A DNA stretch of 51,187 nt from Phycisphaerales bacterium (GCA_019750095.1 JAIEOW010000042.1:1-51187); one strand, 5' to 3'. Positions 9,139 through 18,572 are shown, numbered from the stretch's first letter. A program made the numbers and translations. The notes: generated by a model from the sequence alone, not told the origin.

Positions 9139-10331
9139 CCTGGAGCCGCATCATGCTCGCGATGTCGGCGACGCTGCGCATGTCCGCTGCTCACGCGAGG
9201 CATCATGCCACACGCACGCTGCTGCTCGTGCTGTGCGTGTGTGTTGCGGCGCTGCTGCCAGTGAGTACCCACATCCTCCTCGGAGACTTCCGCGCGCGCC
9301 TGCTTGCGCGTGCTGAGGCGACGCCGCTCATCGCCGGAGCGAAGGGAAGCCGATTCGATCTCGTGATGGGCTTGCTCTATTTCCGACGTGCTCAAATGGA
9401 CTCCATCACCATGGGAGACTTTGAGAGCATCGCATTCAACGGCGGTGCCGATGCGTTTCCCATCCATGCGCACTTTTCTGCCCGTGGCGTGCCCATCATC
9501 GCGACCACCCCGGATTATCTGGACTTTCGACGACTACGTGCACACCAGGGCCGTCTTCCGGCAATGATCGGCGAGGTGGCGCTCGGTTTCGGTGCTGCTG
9601 AGCGGCTCGGTCTCCGGCCGGGCGACACGGTGTTCTCTGATCAGCGAGAGATGTTTGACATCACCAAGCCGCCCGCGATCAAGCTGAGCGTTGTCGGGGT
9701 TCTTGCGCCGGCGGGAACGCCTGATGACCACGTGCTCTTCGTCGATATCAAGACCGCGTGGGCGCTCGAGGGCCTGGCCCATGGGCACGCCGATGCTTCC
9801 AAGGCCATTCCCGACGCGCTGCTTCTCGAGCGCGATACGGGCCGGGTGACGGTCAGCGAAGAGATGGTCGAGGACAACCAGATCACACGAGAGAACGCCA
9901 CGCGTTTTCACATGCACTCAGACCCACGATCACTGCCGCTCACCGGCGTGGTGGTCGTGCCGAGGTCCCCCAAGGACCTCTCCATTCTGAAGGCCCGAAC
10001 CAATGCCGGAAAAGCCATGCAGATGGTCGTTCCATCTGAAGCCGTGCAGGAGATGCTCGGCTATGTAGCACGGATCGAGCAGTTGCTGCATCTGCTCAGT
10101 GTCATCGTGGTGGGGTTTGCGTGTGTGCTCCTCGGTCTGATGCTCGCGTTCTCCATCCGCACGCGCGCGAGGGAGGTCCTGACGCTCTCCAGAATCGGAT
10201 TCTCCAGACCAGCGATCGCCGCCATCTTCGGTTGGGAGATCTGCGGGGTCATCGCTGCCGGGGTGGGTATCGCCGCAGTGGTCGGTGTGGTGCTGTGGGT
10301 GTTCCCGCCGGATCTTGTGAAGTTGCTGTAA
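9135..10331 (+). CDS. ABC transporter permease, FtsX/MacB-type
   Basis: A 398-residue integral membrane protein. One membrane helix near the N-terminus (LLLVLCVCVAALLPVS, about residues 22-40) is followed by a large extracytoplasmic domain of about 270 residues. The C-terminal part has a helix at about 318-342 and further hydrophobic sequence at about 355-392. This layout fits FtsX/MacB-family permeases, though one C-terminal helix fewer than the classical four is evident by eye. It overlaps the ATPase stop by four bases, and a ZnuA-like lipoprotein starts 43 bases downstream. FtsX-type permeases usually drive extrusion or mechanotransmission, so pairing with a metal-binding protein of importer type is unusual. 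Confidence 0.88.
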   Translation: MTWSRIMLAMSATLRMSAAHARHHATRTLLLVLCVCVAALLPVSTHILLGDFRARLLARAEATPLIAGAKGSRFDLVMGLLYFRRAQMDSITMGDFESIAFNGGADAFPIHAHFSARGVPIIATTPDYLDFRRLRAHQGRLPAMIGEVALGFGAAERLGLRPGDTVFSDQREMFDITKPPAIKLSVVGVLAPAGTPDDHVLFVDIKTAWALEGLAHGHADASKAIPDALLLERDTGRVTVSEEMVEDNQITRENATRFHMHSDPRSLPLTGVVVVPRSPKDLSILKARTNAGKAMQMVVPSEAVQEMLGYVARIEQLLHLLSVIVVGFACVLLGLMLAFSIRTRAREVLTLSRIGFSRPAIAAIFGWEICGVIAAGVGIAAVVGVVLWVFPPDLVKLL

Positions 10332-10373
10332 ATCTTCCACGGGCTCGCGCCGCACTTCAGAGAGGATTGGTAT

Positions 10374-11441
10374 ATGTGGGAGATGATCTTCTCGATCCGA
10401 TCACGCGGCGGATTCCCGGCATGGACAGTGCTGGCACTGCTCGCAGGCACCCTCACGCTCACCTCCTGCGAGCGAGCACCTGATCTCTCGCCAAGTGTGC
10501 CGAGATCCTCCGTCGCACCAGTGTCCACACGACCTGTGCAGGTCATCACGACCTTCTATCCGACGACGTACTTCGCCCAGCGGATCGCGAGCGGCGGTGG
10601 GGGGGTGGGTGGAGCTGAGCAATCGCAGGCCAGAGACAAACCTGTTGTGCACATCGAGTGTCCGCTCCCAGACGGTGCCGATCCGATTCACTGGCAGCCG
10701 AAGGTTGAGGAGATCGCGAAGTTCCAGGCCGCCGAGCTGGTCGTGCTCAACGGCGCGAGCTTTGAGCTCTGGGTGGCCACGGCCTCGCTTCCGATCAGCC
10801 GAGTCGTGGATACGGCCCGCGTTTTTGAGTCTGAGTTCTTGCGCCATGAGACCACCACGCACAGCCACGGAGCTTCGGGGTCGCACTCCCACGAGGGCAT
10901 CGATGGGCACACCTGGCTGGATCCGAAGAACGCCGAGCGTCAGGCCGAGCAAATCCTGATCGCGATGATCCGCCGATGGCCCGCTCATGAGCCTCACTTC
11001 AGGAGCGGATTTGCGGCGCTCAAGGCCGATCTGGATGACCTCGATGCTCGGCTGAAAGCTATCAGCCCGCAGCTGGAACGCGTGGCGCTGGTCGCAAGCC
11101 ACCCGGCGTACAACTACTTGGCCAGAAGATACCAGTGGAAGCTCCTGAATGTTGATGTTCCGCCGGACGAGGCCCCAACGCCGGCTCGACTCGACGCGCT
11201 CAAGGCCGCGATCTCCGCTTCGGGAAGGCCCCGAGCGGTCCTCCTTTGCGAAGACCTTCCCGAGCAGCCGTTGATGACGGCACTCAGTAATGTCGCGGGT
11301 CTCACGCCGATCGTGTTTGAACCCGCGGAGAACGTACCTTCCGAAAGGCGCGCTGCCGGGGAAGACTACATCTCGATCATGCATCGAAACATCCAGAATC
11401 TCGCGTCGGCGGTTGCCGACACCTTGCCATCCGGGTCTTGA
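10374..11441 (+). CDS. ZnuA/TroA-like metal-binding lipoprotein
   Basis: A 355-residue lipoprotein of the cluster A-I metal-binding family (Zn/Mn-binding ZnuA, TroA, AdcA). The ATG is preceded by GAGG at eight bases. A signal peptide ends in the lipobox LTSC, giving a lipidated Cys32. Expected metal ligands are visible: His in DPIHWQP (the family usually has DPHxxEP, so one residue is inserted), His in DGHTWLDP near 178, His in ASHPAYNYL near 242, and an acidic residue in LCEDLPEQ. A His-rich loop (HETTTHSHGASGSHSHEG) precedes the second ligand, as in many zinc-specific members. The preceding genes encode an FtsX-type transporter rather than ZnuB/ZnuC. Zinc is the likeliest ligand but is not proven. 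Confidence 0.85.
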   Translation: MWEMIFSIRSRGGFPAWTVLALLAGTLTLTSCERAPDLSPSVPRSSVAPVSTRPVQVITTFYPTTYFAQRIASGGGGVGGAEQSQARDKPVVHIECPLPDGADPIHWQPKVEEIAKFQAAELVVLNGASFELWVATASLPISRVVDTARVFESEFLRHETTTHSHGASGSHSHEGIDGHTWLDPKNAERQAEQILIAMIRRWPAHEPHFRSGFAALKADLDDLDARLKAISPQLERVALVASHPAYNYLARRYQWKLLNVDVPPDEAPTPARLDALKAAISASGRPRAVLLCEDLPEQPLMTALSNVAGLTPIVFEPAENVPSERRAAGEDYISIMHRNIQNLASAVADTLPSGS

Positions 11442-11482
11442 CTTGCCCGGTACACACCCCCACCTTACGGATAGCACTCCTC

Positions 11483-13432
11483 ATGAATCGAAAGACCCGT
11501 CGGCCGTCACTTCGGCTTGTCATGTGCGCGTTCACCGCTGCTCTCGCGTGCGCAGCATCCTCATCGAGTGCTCAGACACAGGCGCCCACGCCGCCATCGA
11601 GCAGCTCCCCAGCACCCAAGAAGCCCAAGCCCGAGCGCGTGCTTGATCCCGATCTCATCTTCCACGTCGGCGTCTCCGCAGGGCGACTTCGCGCCGGCGG
11701 GTTCACCGACGAAACTGGAAAGGTCAAGGGCGTCATCGTCGGTAACCCGATGAAGACGACCCTCGGCCCCAGTGAAGGGTTCAAGTTCAACGGGTCCACC
11801 GACTGGCTGCTCATCGCCGACGATGTCACCGCGACCCGCGCCGGGCTCCCAACACGCGACATGACCATCAGCACATGGGTGAGCATCCCCGCCGCGGGCG
11901 ATTCCGGAACCATCATCGGCGCTCGCCAGGGTGACTCCGGTTGGTCGCTCGGCTTTGCAAACAACGCCTTCGAGTACGCGCTTTCAAGCACCAAGCCCAC
12001 GAGTGCTGCGGCGAGCACGACGATCAAGAGCACGACGCAAATCGTCCCCGGTCGCTGGTACTTCGTCGTCGCGACCTACGACGGTCGCTCAATGAAGCTC
12101 TTCGTCAATGGCGAGCCGCAGGGCGACTCTAAGGAGCAGGCCGGCGACATCGCATATTCCAAGAGCAGTCCTTATGCCATCGGCTGCCACTGGGTGCAGA
12201 ACCAGCCCAAGCCAGCTCGCATGACGATGCTCGAGGCCAGAGTCATCGGCCGCCCGCTCACGCCGCAGCAGATCACCGAGGAGTTCGTCCCCGGTGTTCG
12301 CCTGAGCAGCTTCCAGCCAGAACTCGAGGCAACCCAGCGCTTTGTCGTGAAGTCCTTCCTGCAGTTCGCCACGATGGAGAGCGTGACGATCGTCTGGGAG
12401 ACCTCTCGCCCGGGCCGCGGCGTGGTGGAGTATGGCACCAAGCTCCCCTATGACCAAAGGGCCGAGGCCGGTGGGGGCAGCGAGGGCACCGCCGAGTCGC
12501 TCATCCACAGAGTTGAACTCACGGGTCTGAAGCCGCAGACGCCCTATTTCTACAGGGTGCGAACGATCAATCCTGATGGAAGCGAACTGGTCGGCGAAGA
12601 CCTCACGTTCCAGACGGCCGTGCTCCCGGATACGCCCTACGCCTTCTCGATCATCGGCGACACCCAGAAGAACAAGCCCGTCATCGAGAAGCTCCAGGCG
12701 TTCGCGTACACCATGCGTCCCAACTTTCAGATCCATCTGGGCGACGTCGTTGACAAAGGCGCCGACAAGAGCGAATGGACGGAAGAACTGCTCGCGGGTT
12801 CCTGGCCGTTGATGAGCCGCGTGGCCATGTTTCCCTGCATCGGCAACCACGAAGAGAACCACTCCAACTACTACCAGTACTTCGCACTCCCTGCGCCGCA
12901 GTGCTGGTACACCTTCACCTACGGCAACGCCCAGTTCTTCTCCATCGACACGAATAAAGCCGTTGACCCGGAGAGCGAGCAGTACAAGTGGCTCGACCGC
13001 GAACTCGGTGCATCCAAAGCAACCTGGAAGTTCGTCTACCACCACCATCCCGTCTATTCGTCAGACGAGGATGACTATGGCAACACCTACAAAGGCCCCT
13101 CGGAAATGGGCGATCCTCGCATCAGGCCGCTCGCATCGCTTTTCGAGAAGCACCGCGTCGACATCGACTTCAACGGACACATCCACTGCTACGAGCGGAG
13201 TTGGCCGATCTACCAGGGCAAGGTCGATCAGGCCCGTGGAGTCCGCTACGTCACATCCGGCGGCGGCGGCGGTGGTCTGGAGTCCGCCGCCCCCAGCCGA
13301 ACATGGTTCGCTCAACGCGTCTACCGCGGACACCACGTCTGTCAGATCATGATCCACGACAAAACCCTGCAGATGCAGGTGTTTGACCTCGAAGGCCGCC
13401 TGATCGATTCCATGGATATCCGCAAGCAGTAA
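11483..13432 (+). CDS. Secreted LamG-like plus purple acid phosphatase-like metallophosphoesterase
   Basis: A 649-residue exported protein. The ATG at 11483 gives a signal peptide ending near SSSAQ; earlier in-frame starts overlap the previous gene and only lengthen the n-region. After a Pro/Lys linker comes a concanavalin/LamG-like domain (about 35-250), then a fibronectin-like purple acid phosphatase N-terminal domain (about 275-385), then a metallophosphoesterase domain (about 395-640). The binuclear metal motifs appear in order: SIIGDTQ, HLGDVVDKG, CIGNHEE, YHHHPVYS and GHIHCYERS. Purple acid phosphatases hydrolyse phosphomonoesters outside the cytoplasm; the LamG part may bind glycans. 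It follows the ZnuA-like gene by 41 bases and may be in the same transcript. A 12-bp hairpin lies downstream. Confidence 0.9.
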   Translation: MNRKTRRPSLRLVMCAFTAALACAASSSSAQTQAPTPPSSSSPAPKKPKPERVLDPDLIFHVGVSAGRLRAGGFTDETGKVKGVIVGNPMKTTLGPSEGFKFNGSTDWLLIADDVTATRAGLPTRDMTISTWVSIPAAGDSGTIIGARQGDSGWSLGFANNAFEYALSSTKPTSAAASTTIKSTTQIVPGRWYFVVATYDGRSMKLFVNGEPQGDSKEQAGDIAYSKSSPYAIGCHWVQNQPKPARMTMLEARVIGRPLTPQQITEEFVPGVRLSSFQPELEATQRFVVKSFLQFATMESVTIVWETSRPGRGVVEYGTKLPYDQRAEAGGGSEGTAESLIHRVELTGLKPQTPYFYRVRTINPDGSELVGEDLTFQTAVLPDTPYAFSIIGDTQKNKPVIEKLQAFAYTMRPNFQIHLGDVVDKGADKSEWTEELLAGSWPLMSRVAMFPCIGNHEENHSNYYQYFALPAPQCWYTFTYGNAQFFSIDTNKAVDPESEQYKWLDRELGASKATWKFVYHHHPVYSSDEDDYGNTYKGPSEMGDPRIRPLASLFEKHRVDIDFNGHIHCYERSWPIYQGKVDQARGVRYVTSGGGGGGLESAAPSRTWFAQRVYRGHHVCQIMIHDKTLQMQVFDLEGRLIDSMDIRKQ

Positions 13433-13448
13433 AAGCAGAACACCTTCG

Positions 13449-13488
13449 CAGGAACGTCGGTGCAACGCATCCCGCGCCGACGTTCCTG
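13449..13488 (+). terminator. Long stem-loop after the phosphatase gene
   Basis: A perfect 12-bp inverted repeat (CAGGAACGTCGG and CCGACGTTCCTG) with a 16-base loop lies just past the stop at 13432. There is only CCCCTCTTG after it and no proper T-run. It is probably a terminator or an mRNA 3' end stabiliser, and it separates this gene from the convergent tRNA-Ile. Confidence 0.5.
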
Positions 13489-13740
13489 CCCCTCTTGAGA
13501 CAAGGTCCTGTCGCTCATGCCTTCTTGATCACAGACCCTGACGCACCGCGCGACGCGCGTACACATGCCCCACTGATGCGTCGCCAACGGCCTCGGGCCT
13601 TCTCGGCTGCCGTGCTCTGGCTACGCACACAGTCCAACCTGTTGGATCAGACCAACAAGTCAATCACACAATCACAATCGAATCCGGAGTGCACAACGCG
13701 AGCCGAAATCGGTCGCCGCAGCTGCGTCTGTCACACCAAA

Positions 13741-13814
13741 TGGGCCTGGTAGGAGTTGAACCTACGACCTCACCCTTATCAGGGGTGCGCTCTAGCCACC
13801 TGAGCTACAAGCCC
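13741..13814 (-). tRNA. tRNA-Ile (GAT)
   Basis: On the minus strand the sequence folds as a 74-nt tRNA. The acceptor arm GGGCTTG pairs with CAGGCCC (one G-T), and the discriminator is A. The D-arm is GCTC/GAGC, the anticodon stem is CACCC/GGGTG with loop CTGATAA (anticodon GAT), and the T-arm contains GTTCAACTC. CCA is not encoded. It lies just downstream of the Sua5 gene on the same strand. Confidence 0.95.
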
Positions 13815-13916
13815 GATCCATCCTGCGAACAGCCGACTCTCATCGGCGATTCGTGGGGGCGAGTATATCCCGCACACCGCCCGGCGGAAAGTCCGCCGCC
13901 CGTTCCTTTACCCATC

Positions 13917-14906
13917 TCACCCACGGTGCGATGCCCGGGTCAGCCGGTCAACGATCGCCCCCCACAGGCCGTCTTCCAAACCCGGTCGCTCAATCAGGAT
14001 TGTCCGCACCCCCCGGGCGTCGGCGGCCCGCAGCGTCGCATAGATCGCCCGCGCATAGCCCTCGGGGCTCGTTGGCATGGCCACCCATTCGTGGTCGGAT
14101 TCCATCGCCTCGGGTGGCTCACTCAGGCCCAACACGATCGCCGGCCCGCCACATTGCCGCAGCTTGGCCCACATCTCCTGATGCGTCGAAAACAGATGCG
14201 TCGGCGTCGTGGGCGCGTAGTGGCGTGCCAGAAGCCCCGGGGACGCCGCGCCCCCGGAGCCCGCGTGCACGTGCCCCGTGGCAAGCTCCACCGTCTTCCC
14301 CAGCACCATCGCAATATCCCCAGCAGCGATCGCCCCGGGACGCAGCACTCGGGGGCGAGCGCCCGTCAGATCGAGCACCGTGGATTCAATCCCCACGCAG
14401 CACGGCCCGCCGTCGAGCACGTGCACATCCTCCCCAGAAAACCCCGCACGCACATGTTCAGCCGAAGTCGGCGAGACCCCGCCCGACTTGTTCGCGCTCG
14501 GGCCCACCAACGGCTTCCCAAGCGCGTACAGCAACGCTAGAGCCGTCGGATGATCCGGCGACCGCAGCGCGACACTGGGTCCCCCGGCCGTCACCACGCT
14601 CAGAACCGTCTCGGCCTTGGGCAGGATCAGCGACAATGGCCCCGGCCAGAACGCTCGCGCCAGCGCGTCGGCGTCAGCACTCCAGCCGCCCGGCGACACG
14701 AGTCTTCCCGCCATTTCCGGCCCGCTCACGTGCACGATCAGCGGGTTGTTCGATGGCCGACCCTTGAGCGCAAACACCCTCGCCACAGCGTCAAGATTCA
14801 ACGCGTCGGCGCCGAGCCCATACACCGTCTCGGTCGGAAACGCCACAACGCCCCCGCCCCGCAGAATGTCCACGGCCCGAGAAATGTCCGCCGTTGAGGT
14901 CGTCAC
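13917..14906 (-). CDS. sua5: Threonylcarbamoyl-AMP synthase, Sua5/YrdC family with C-terminal Sua5 domain
   Basis: A 329-residue enzyme that forms threonylcarbamoyl-AMP from threonine, bicarbonate and ATP, the first step of t6A modification at position 37 of ANN-decoding tRNAs. The YrdC domain (about 1-200) shows GGVVAFPTETVYGLG, KGRPSNNPLIVHV, FWPGPLSLIL, VGPSANKSG and GIESTVLDL. The remaining 130 residues, beginning around SPGLLARHYAP, form the Sua5 C-terminal domain, so this is the long Sua5 type rather than the short TsaC type. The upstream TolC-family gene on the same strand ends 48 bases before the start. tRNA-Ile, a t6A substrate, lies about 100 bases downstream, but that closeness may be chance. 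Confidence 0.95.
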   Translation of the reverse strand: MTTSTADISRAVDILRGGGVVAFPTETVYGLGADALNLDAVARVFALKGRPSNNPLIVHVSGPEMAGRLVSPGGWSADADALARAFWPGPLSLILPKAETVLSVVTAGGPSVALRSPDHPTALALLYALGKPLVGPSANKSGGVSPTSAEHVRAGFSGEDVHVLDGGPCCVGIESTVLDLTGARPRVLRPGAIAAGDIAMVLGKTVELATGHVHAGSGGAASPGLLARHYAPTTPTHLFSTHQEMWAKLRQCGGPAIVLGLSEPPEAMESDHEWVAMPTSPEGYARAIYATLRAADARGVRTILIERPGLEDGLWGAIVDRLTRASHRG

Positions 14907-14954
14907 CGATCGGAGTATTGCATGGATACGCCTGTTCGTCCCGATCCGCAGCGA

Positions 14955-16820
14955 TCACTCGCGCCGGATGTCCTCAATCGCCTTCCGACGGGGCTCCAGC
15001 GGATAGTCCGGAAACAACTCGCTCGTGCGCGACTCAAGCTTCACAGGCGGCGCGCCGAAGCGGATCCGGTTGCGCTCCAGTCCAGTGCCCATCGATGTGT
15101 ACAGGCGGGCCAGCGCAGTGTTGTAGTTCAGCATCGCCTCAGTTTCCTGCTGCTCGGAACGAGCGAGCAGTTCCTGCCTTTGCAGACGCAGGTTGAGTTG
15201 CTCCGGCGTCAGACCCGTCAACACTTCCTGCTCGATCAGCAGCGTCCGAAGGTCCTCAGCCGCGGCGATTCGTGCGGCCTTGGTTTGCTCGATCAGCGTG
15301 TAGTTCGTCACCACGTCATACAACGCGGTCTTCAGATCGTTCACGATGCCCTGAACGGTATTGGAATAGGCAATCGTCGCCTGCATCCGCTCCAGGCGTC
15401 TCTGGCGATAGCTGGCCTCGGCCGCCCGGTTCCCGATCGGCTGCTCAAAGCTCACGCCGATCTGATAGTCCACAAACCGCGCCTCTTCGATCTGCTCATA
15501 CGGATCGGCGATCCCTCGACCAAGCCCGCTGAAACGCGTCAGCGCCCGCAGGTCCAGCCGTGGCAAGCGTGCGTTGTCGGCAACCGTCTGCCGGATCGAT
15601 GTGTTGTCGATCGACAGAATCGCTCGCTGCACCTCGGGCCGCGAGGCCAGCGCCGCGTTCACACAATCCACCAGCGAGAACTCCATCGGCTGCTCGGTCG
15701 GCAGATCCGACCCCAGCAGCAAGAGCTCTGAACCGACCGGAAACTCCGGATCGTTGATGAGCACCTTCAGTCGTTCCGAACGATCGCGCAGCACACGCTG
15801 GGCCCGGATGACATCGGCCCGGCGGCTCTCCACCGTCGCCGCGGCGTTGGAGAGATTCGCGGGCTTGGCATCGAACTCCGCCCGGTCGCGGAGCAGCTTC
15901 AGCACTTCCTCGCCGCGCTCAAGCAGCCGCTGGAGAATCCGCAGGTCGCTCTCGGCCTGCACCAGCGACCAATACGCCTCCTCCGTGTTGTTCACGTTGG
16001 TCAGCAGCGTGCCCTTCAACTCGGAGATCTGATCCAGCTCGGCGTTGCGAGACAGCCGCACCTGCGCAAGGGCCACATCGGAACCGAAGTTCCGCAGCAG
16101 GGGCTGATCAAGCTGAATGACAAAGTTCGCCTCGCGAGCTGGGTTCGGAATCGTGTTGAGGTTGCTGGTCTTGTTCGCCGTGTTGGTGAACTGTGACTGC
16201 AGCGAGATCTGCCCACCGGCGATCAGTGGTTTTCTGAATCCTGCGGTCGCATCCGCGACCTCGCGCTGGTCGGTCGTGACTGAACTGAACACGGTCGAAG
16301 TCCGGGGCTGATCCGTCGATTGATACTGGGCATTGGTAAAGAACACCCAGTCGAACGCGGCCTCGGCGGCGATCACTTGCTGCTGATTGATCGCCGGACC
16401 AAGTCGCGCAAACTCCACGTTCAGGTTCCGCTGCACCGCCGACTGAATCGCACGCTCCATCGTCACCCGTGCCGTCCGCACCGGTCGGCCATACAGGTTG
16501 CGCCCCGTGGGAAGGGTCGTATTGCCATACGACTTTGGGCCGCCGATCGTGTCGAGCTGTTGCAGCACCTCCGGCTTGATCCGGAGTTGCTCAATCCGGT
16601 TCTCCCGAAACAGCTTGACAGGCTCAGAGTTCTCCTGGGCCTCGGCAAGCTCACGGGTGGCCGACTCCCGCACCGACCGGCGCAGGTCCTGATCGCGCTT
16701 GCTCTCCAGCGGCGACGCACACCCAGCCAAGAGCGCAAGCCCGGCCGCCCCCAGCCCCAACAGTCCACGGGCCGAGCCAGGAGATTGCCGATTCGGTGCG
16801 TGCATGCTCTTGTTCGCCAT
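14955..16820 (-). CDS. TolC-family outer-membrane lipoprotein
   Basis: A protein of about 621 residues with a lipoprotein signal (ALLAGC) and two tandem outer-membrane efflux protein regions rich in long helices and coiled coils. Recognisable stretches include VTMERAIQSAVQRNLNVEF, QLDQPLLRNFG, AEEAYW-like NTEEAYWSLVQAESDL, and VSFEQPIGNRAAEASYRQ in the second half. TolC-type proteins trimerise into outer-membrane channels for type I secretion or efflux; no membrane-fusion or RND partner is encoded nearby. The start is uncertain. I use the ATG at 16820 (MANKSMHAPNRQ); one 15 bases downstream is also possible, and neither has a strong ribosome binding site. Sua5 follows on the same strand. Confidence 0.88.
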   Translation of the reverse strand: MANKSMHAPNRQSPGSARGLLGLGAAGLALLAGCASPLESKRDQDLRRSVRESATRELAEAQENSEPVKLFRENRIEQLRIKPEVLQQLDTIGGPKSYGNTTLPTGRNLYGRPVRTARVTMERAIQSAVQRNLNVEFARLGPAINQQQVIAAEAAFDWVFFTNAQYQSTDQPRTSTVFSSVTTDQREVADATAGFRKPLIAGGQISLQSQFTNTANKTSNLNTIPNPAREANFVIQLDQPLLRNFGSDVALAQVRLSRNAELDQISELKGTLLTNVNNTEEAYWSLVQAESDLRILQRLLERGEEVLKLLRDRAEFDAKPANLSNAAATVESRRADVIRAQRVLRDRSERLKVLINDPEFPVGSELLLLGSDLPTEQPMEFSLVDCVNAALASRPEVQRAILSIDNTSIRQTVADNARLPRLDLRALTRFSGLGRGIADPYEQIEEARFVDYQIGVSFEQPIGNRAAEASYRQRRLERMQATIAYSNTVQGIVNDLKTALYDVVTNYTLIEQTKAARIAAAEDLRTLLIEQEVLTGLTPEQLNLRLQRQELLARSEQQETEAMLNYNTALARLYTSMGTGLERNRIRFGAPPVKLESRTSELFPDYPLEPRRKAIEDIRRE

Positions 16821-17063
16821 AAGGAGAATCCGCAAAAGGTACGCCCACGGTTGGACGAATCAACGCACCCACCATCTGCTTGCCCGGCAACCGGATTCCG
16901 TGGCGGTCCTTTCCAGCCGACCCTGTCCATACGCTCCGAAGGCGCAGGGCCTGCGCGTCCTCGGGTTGATTGCGTCCCCGCTCCAGGAAATCGCCGACGC
17001 CGAGGCCCCAGGCGCGTACGATCTCAAGCCCGGTTCGACCCAGGTTTTCGGAGACTCACACAG

Positions 17064-18572
17064 ATGCTCAGCGCGTCGGCCCTCCGCCTCTCACGTCCAG
17101 TTCACCTGACCCGACTCGTCTCCGCGATCGCGGCATGCACGATGAACGCGGGTATTGGCTTGCCGATCCTGGCCAGCGTGGTCGGCGGGGCCATCCTCGC
17201 CCCCGTGGCCCTCGCGGACATTCGTCCGGTGACGCCCTATGTCATCGCCGTGACCAAGCCCGCGCCACTCTCTTGTGGCGACGGCGGAATCTACTACGCC
17301 GTCACCCGCTTGCAGCCCGGCGCACTGCTCAAGATCGACGGCGAAGGCAGTGGGTGGCTTCGGGCCGTCTATCCCAATGGTCTCAAGGCGTATGTCAAGG
17401 TCGATGAGGCTGCCTATGACGAGGCGACCAAGACCGTGAAGCTCACCAAGGGCTCCAAGCTGATGGCCGCCAACGAGGGCGGGGCTCGACCATGGCAGCT
17501 CCTGCTTGACCGCGACCTGCCCGCTGGCACGGCGTTCCAGAACGCCGTGGTCACCAAGGGCGTGGACGGCACGGTTGAGGGCTATCTCGTCCCCGCACCA
17601 TCGGGTGCGCGCGGTTTCATCAAGGCAGAGCTGACGCGCAAGGCCACCCCAGAAGAGGCCGCACAGATCATCCCGCCCCCGGCCGCTCCAGCTCCGAAGC
17701 TCGCGGATGCTCCAAAGCCCGCTGACGCCGCGGCTGTGCCCCCGGGTGCGACCGACATCATCGAGGTCAAGCCCGCACCCCGTCCGGGTGACCAGCCGAA
17801 GTCACCCACTCCCGCACCGACCTCGGCGGCGCCCATGCCGGCTGCTGTCGCCCAGCCCACCCGTCCCAGCCCGGAAGTCACCAAGCGGATTGATGACATC
17901 GCTTTGCTCCGCGACATGTTCGATCGCGTCAACCGGGGCACCGACAACGAATCCGAAGTCCAGACCGTCATAAGCGAGTTCAATCGCAAGATCGACGCCT
18001 TGGGCACCACAGGCGAAGACGGCCGTCTGCGTCGAGCCCTGGAAGATCGCCGCGGTGCGCTGCTGCTCAAGCAAGAAATCATCGAGACTCGCCGTCGCCT
18101 GCGCGACACCTCCGGCGTCGATGAACGCCTCCGCATGGTCCGCGTCGCCATCGAAGATGTCGAGAAGCAGGCCGTCTACACCATCGTGGGCCGCATCCTC
18201 CCCAGCACCGTCTACGACGGCAAGCGTGGCATGCCGCTGATGTATCGCGTCGAGTCCGCCGACCTTTCCTCGACCCGCACCGTTGGGTATGTCGTCCCGC
18301 GCGAGGGCATCGAGCTGCTCACCAAGATGGGCAAAATGGTCGGAATCGTCGGCGACGCCAAGTTTGACTCGGCCCTCGGCCTGAACATCGTCGCCCCGAT
18401 GCGCGTCGATGAACTCCGCATCGCCGGCAGCCGATTCGAAGTCGTTCCCTCCGGCCCGGCGATCCCAGCCCCCGGCACGGGAACGCAGTCGGTCCCATCC
18501 AATCCAGATCCGGGTGCTGCAGCCCCGGCCGCTGGAAATCCGCCATCCGACCCCAGCGACATGAACAAGTAA
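17064..18572 (+). CDS. Exported protein with SH3-like N-terminal region
   Basis: A 502-residue protein. The ATG at 17064 (GGAG about ten bases upstream) gives a long n-region and a hydrophobic stretch ending in PVALA-D, a plausible signal peptidase site. An internal ATG at 17142 would give a shorter signal peptide and is also possible. The mature N-terminus (about 52-200) reads like a bacterial SH3-type domain (LQPGALLKIDGEGSGWLRAV followed by YVKV). A Pro/Ala-rich linker follows (about 205-290), then a charged helical segment, then a beta-rich domain (YTIVGRILPSTVYDGKRG) and a Pro-rich tail. It probably acts at the cell envelope; the role is unknown. The gene is divergent from the TolC-family gene with 243 bases between. 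Confidence 0.75.
   Translation: MLSASALRLSRPVHLTRLVSAIAACTMNAGIGLPILASVVGGAILAPVALADIRPVTPYVIAVTKPAPLSCGDGGIYYAVTRLQPGALLKIDGEGSGWLRAVYPNGLKAYVKVDEAAYDEATKTVKLTKGSKLMAANEGGARPWQLLLDRDLPAGTAFQNAVVTKGVDGTVEGYLVPAPSGARGFIKAELTRKATPEEAAQIIPPPAAPAPKLADAPKPADAAAVPPGATDIIEVKPAPRPGDQPKSPTPAPTSAAPMPAAVAQPTRPSPEVTKRIDDIALLRDMFDRVNRGTDNESEVQTVISEFNRKIDALGTTGEDGRLRRALEDRRGALLLKQEIIETRRRLRDTSGVDERLRMVRVAIEDVEKQAVYTIVGRILPSTVYDGKRGMPLMYRVESADLSSTRTVGYVVPREGIELLTKMGKMVGIVGDAKFDSALGLNIVAPMRVDELRIAGSRFEVVPSGPAIPAPGTGTQSVPSNPDPGAAAPAAGNPPSDPSDMNK

Noticed and set aside
8431-11441. A standard ZnuABC zinc importer
   Set aside because: The permease has FtsX/MacB topology with a large extracytoplasmic domain and the ATPase is LolD-like, unlike ZnuB and ZnuC.
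13741-13916. tRNA-Ile as an integration site for a mobile element
   Set aside because: No integrase, direct repeat of the tRNA end or change of composition is seen around it.
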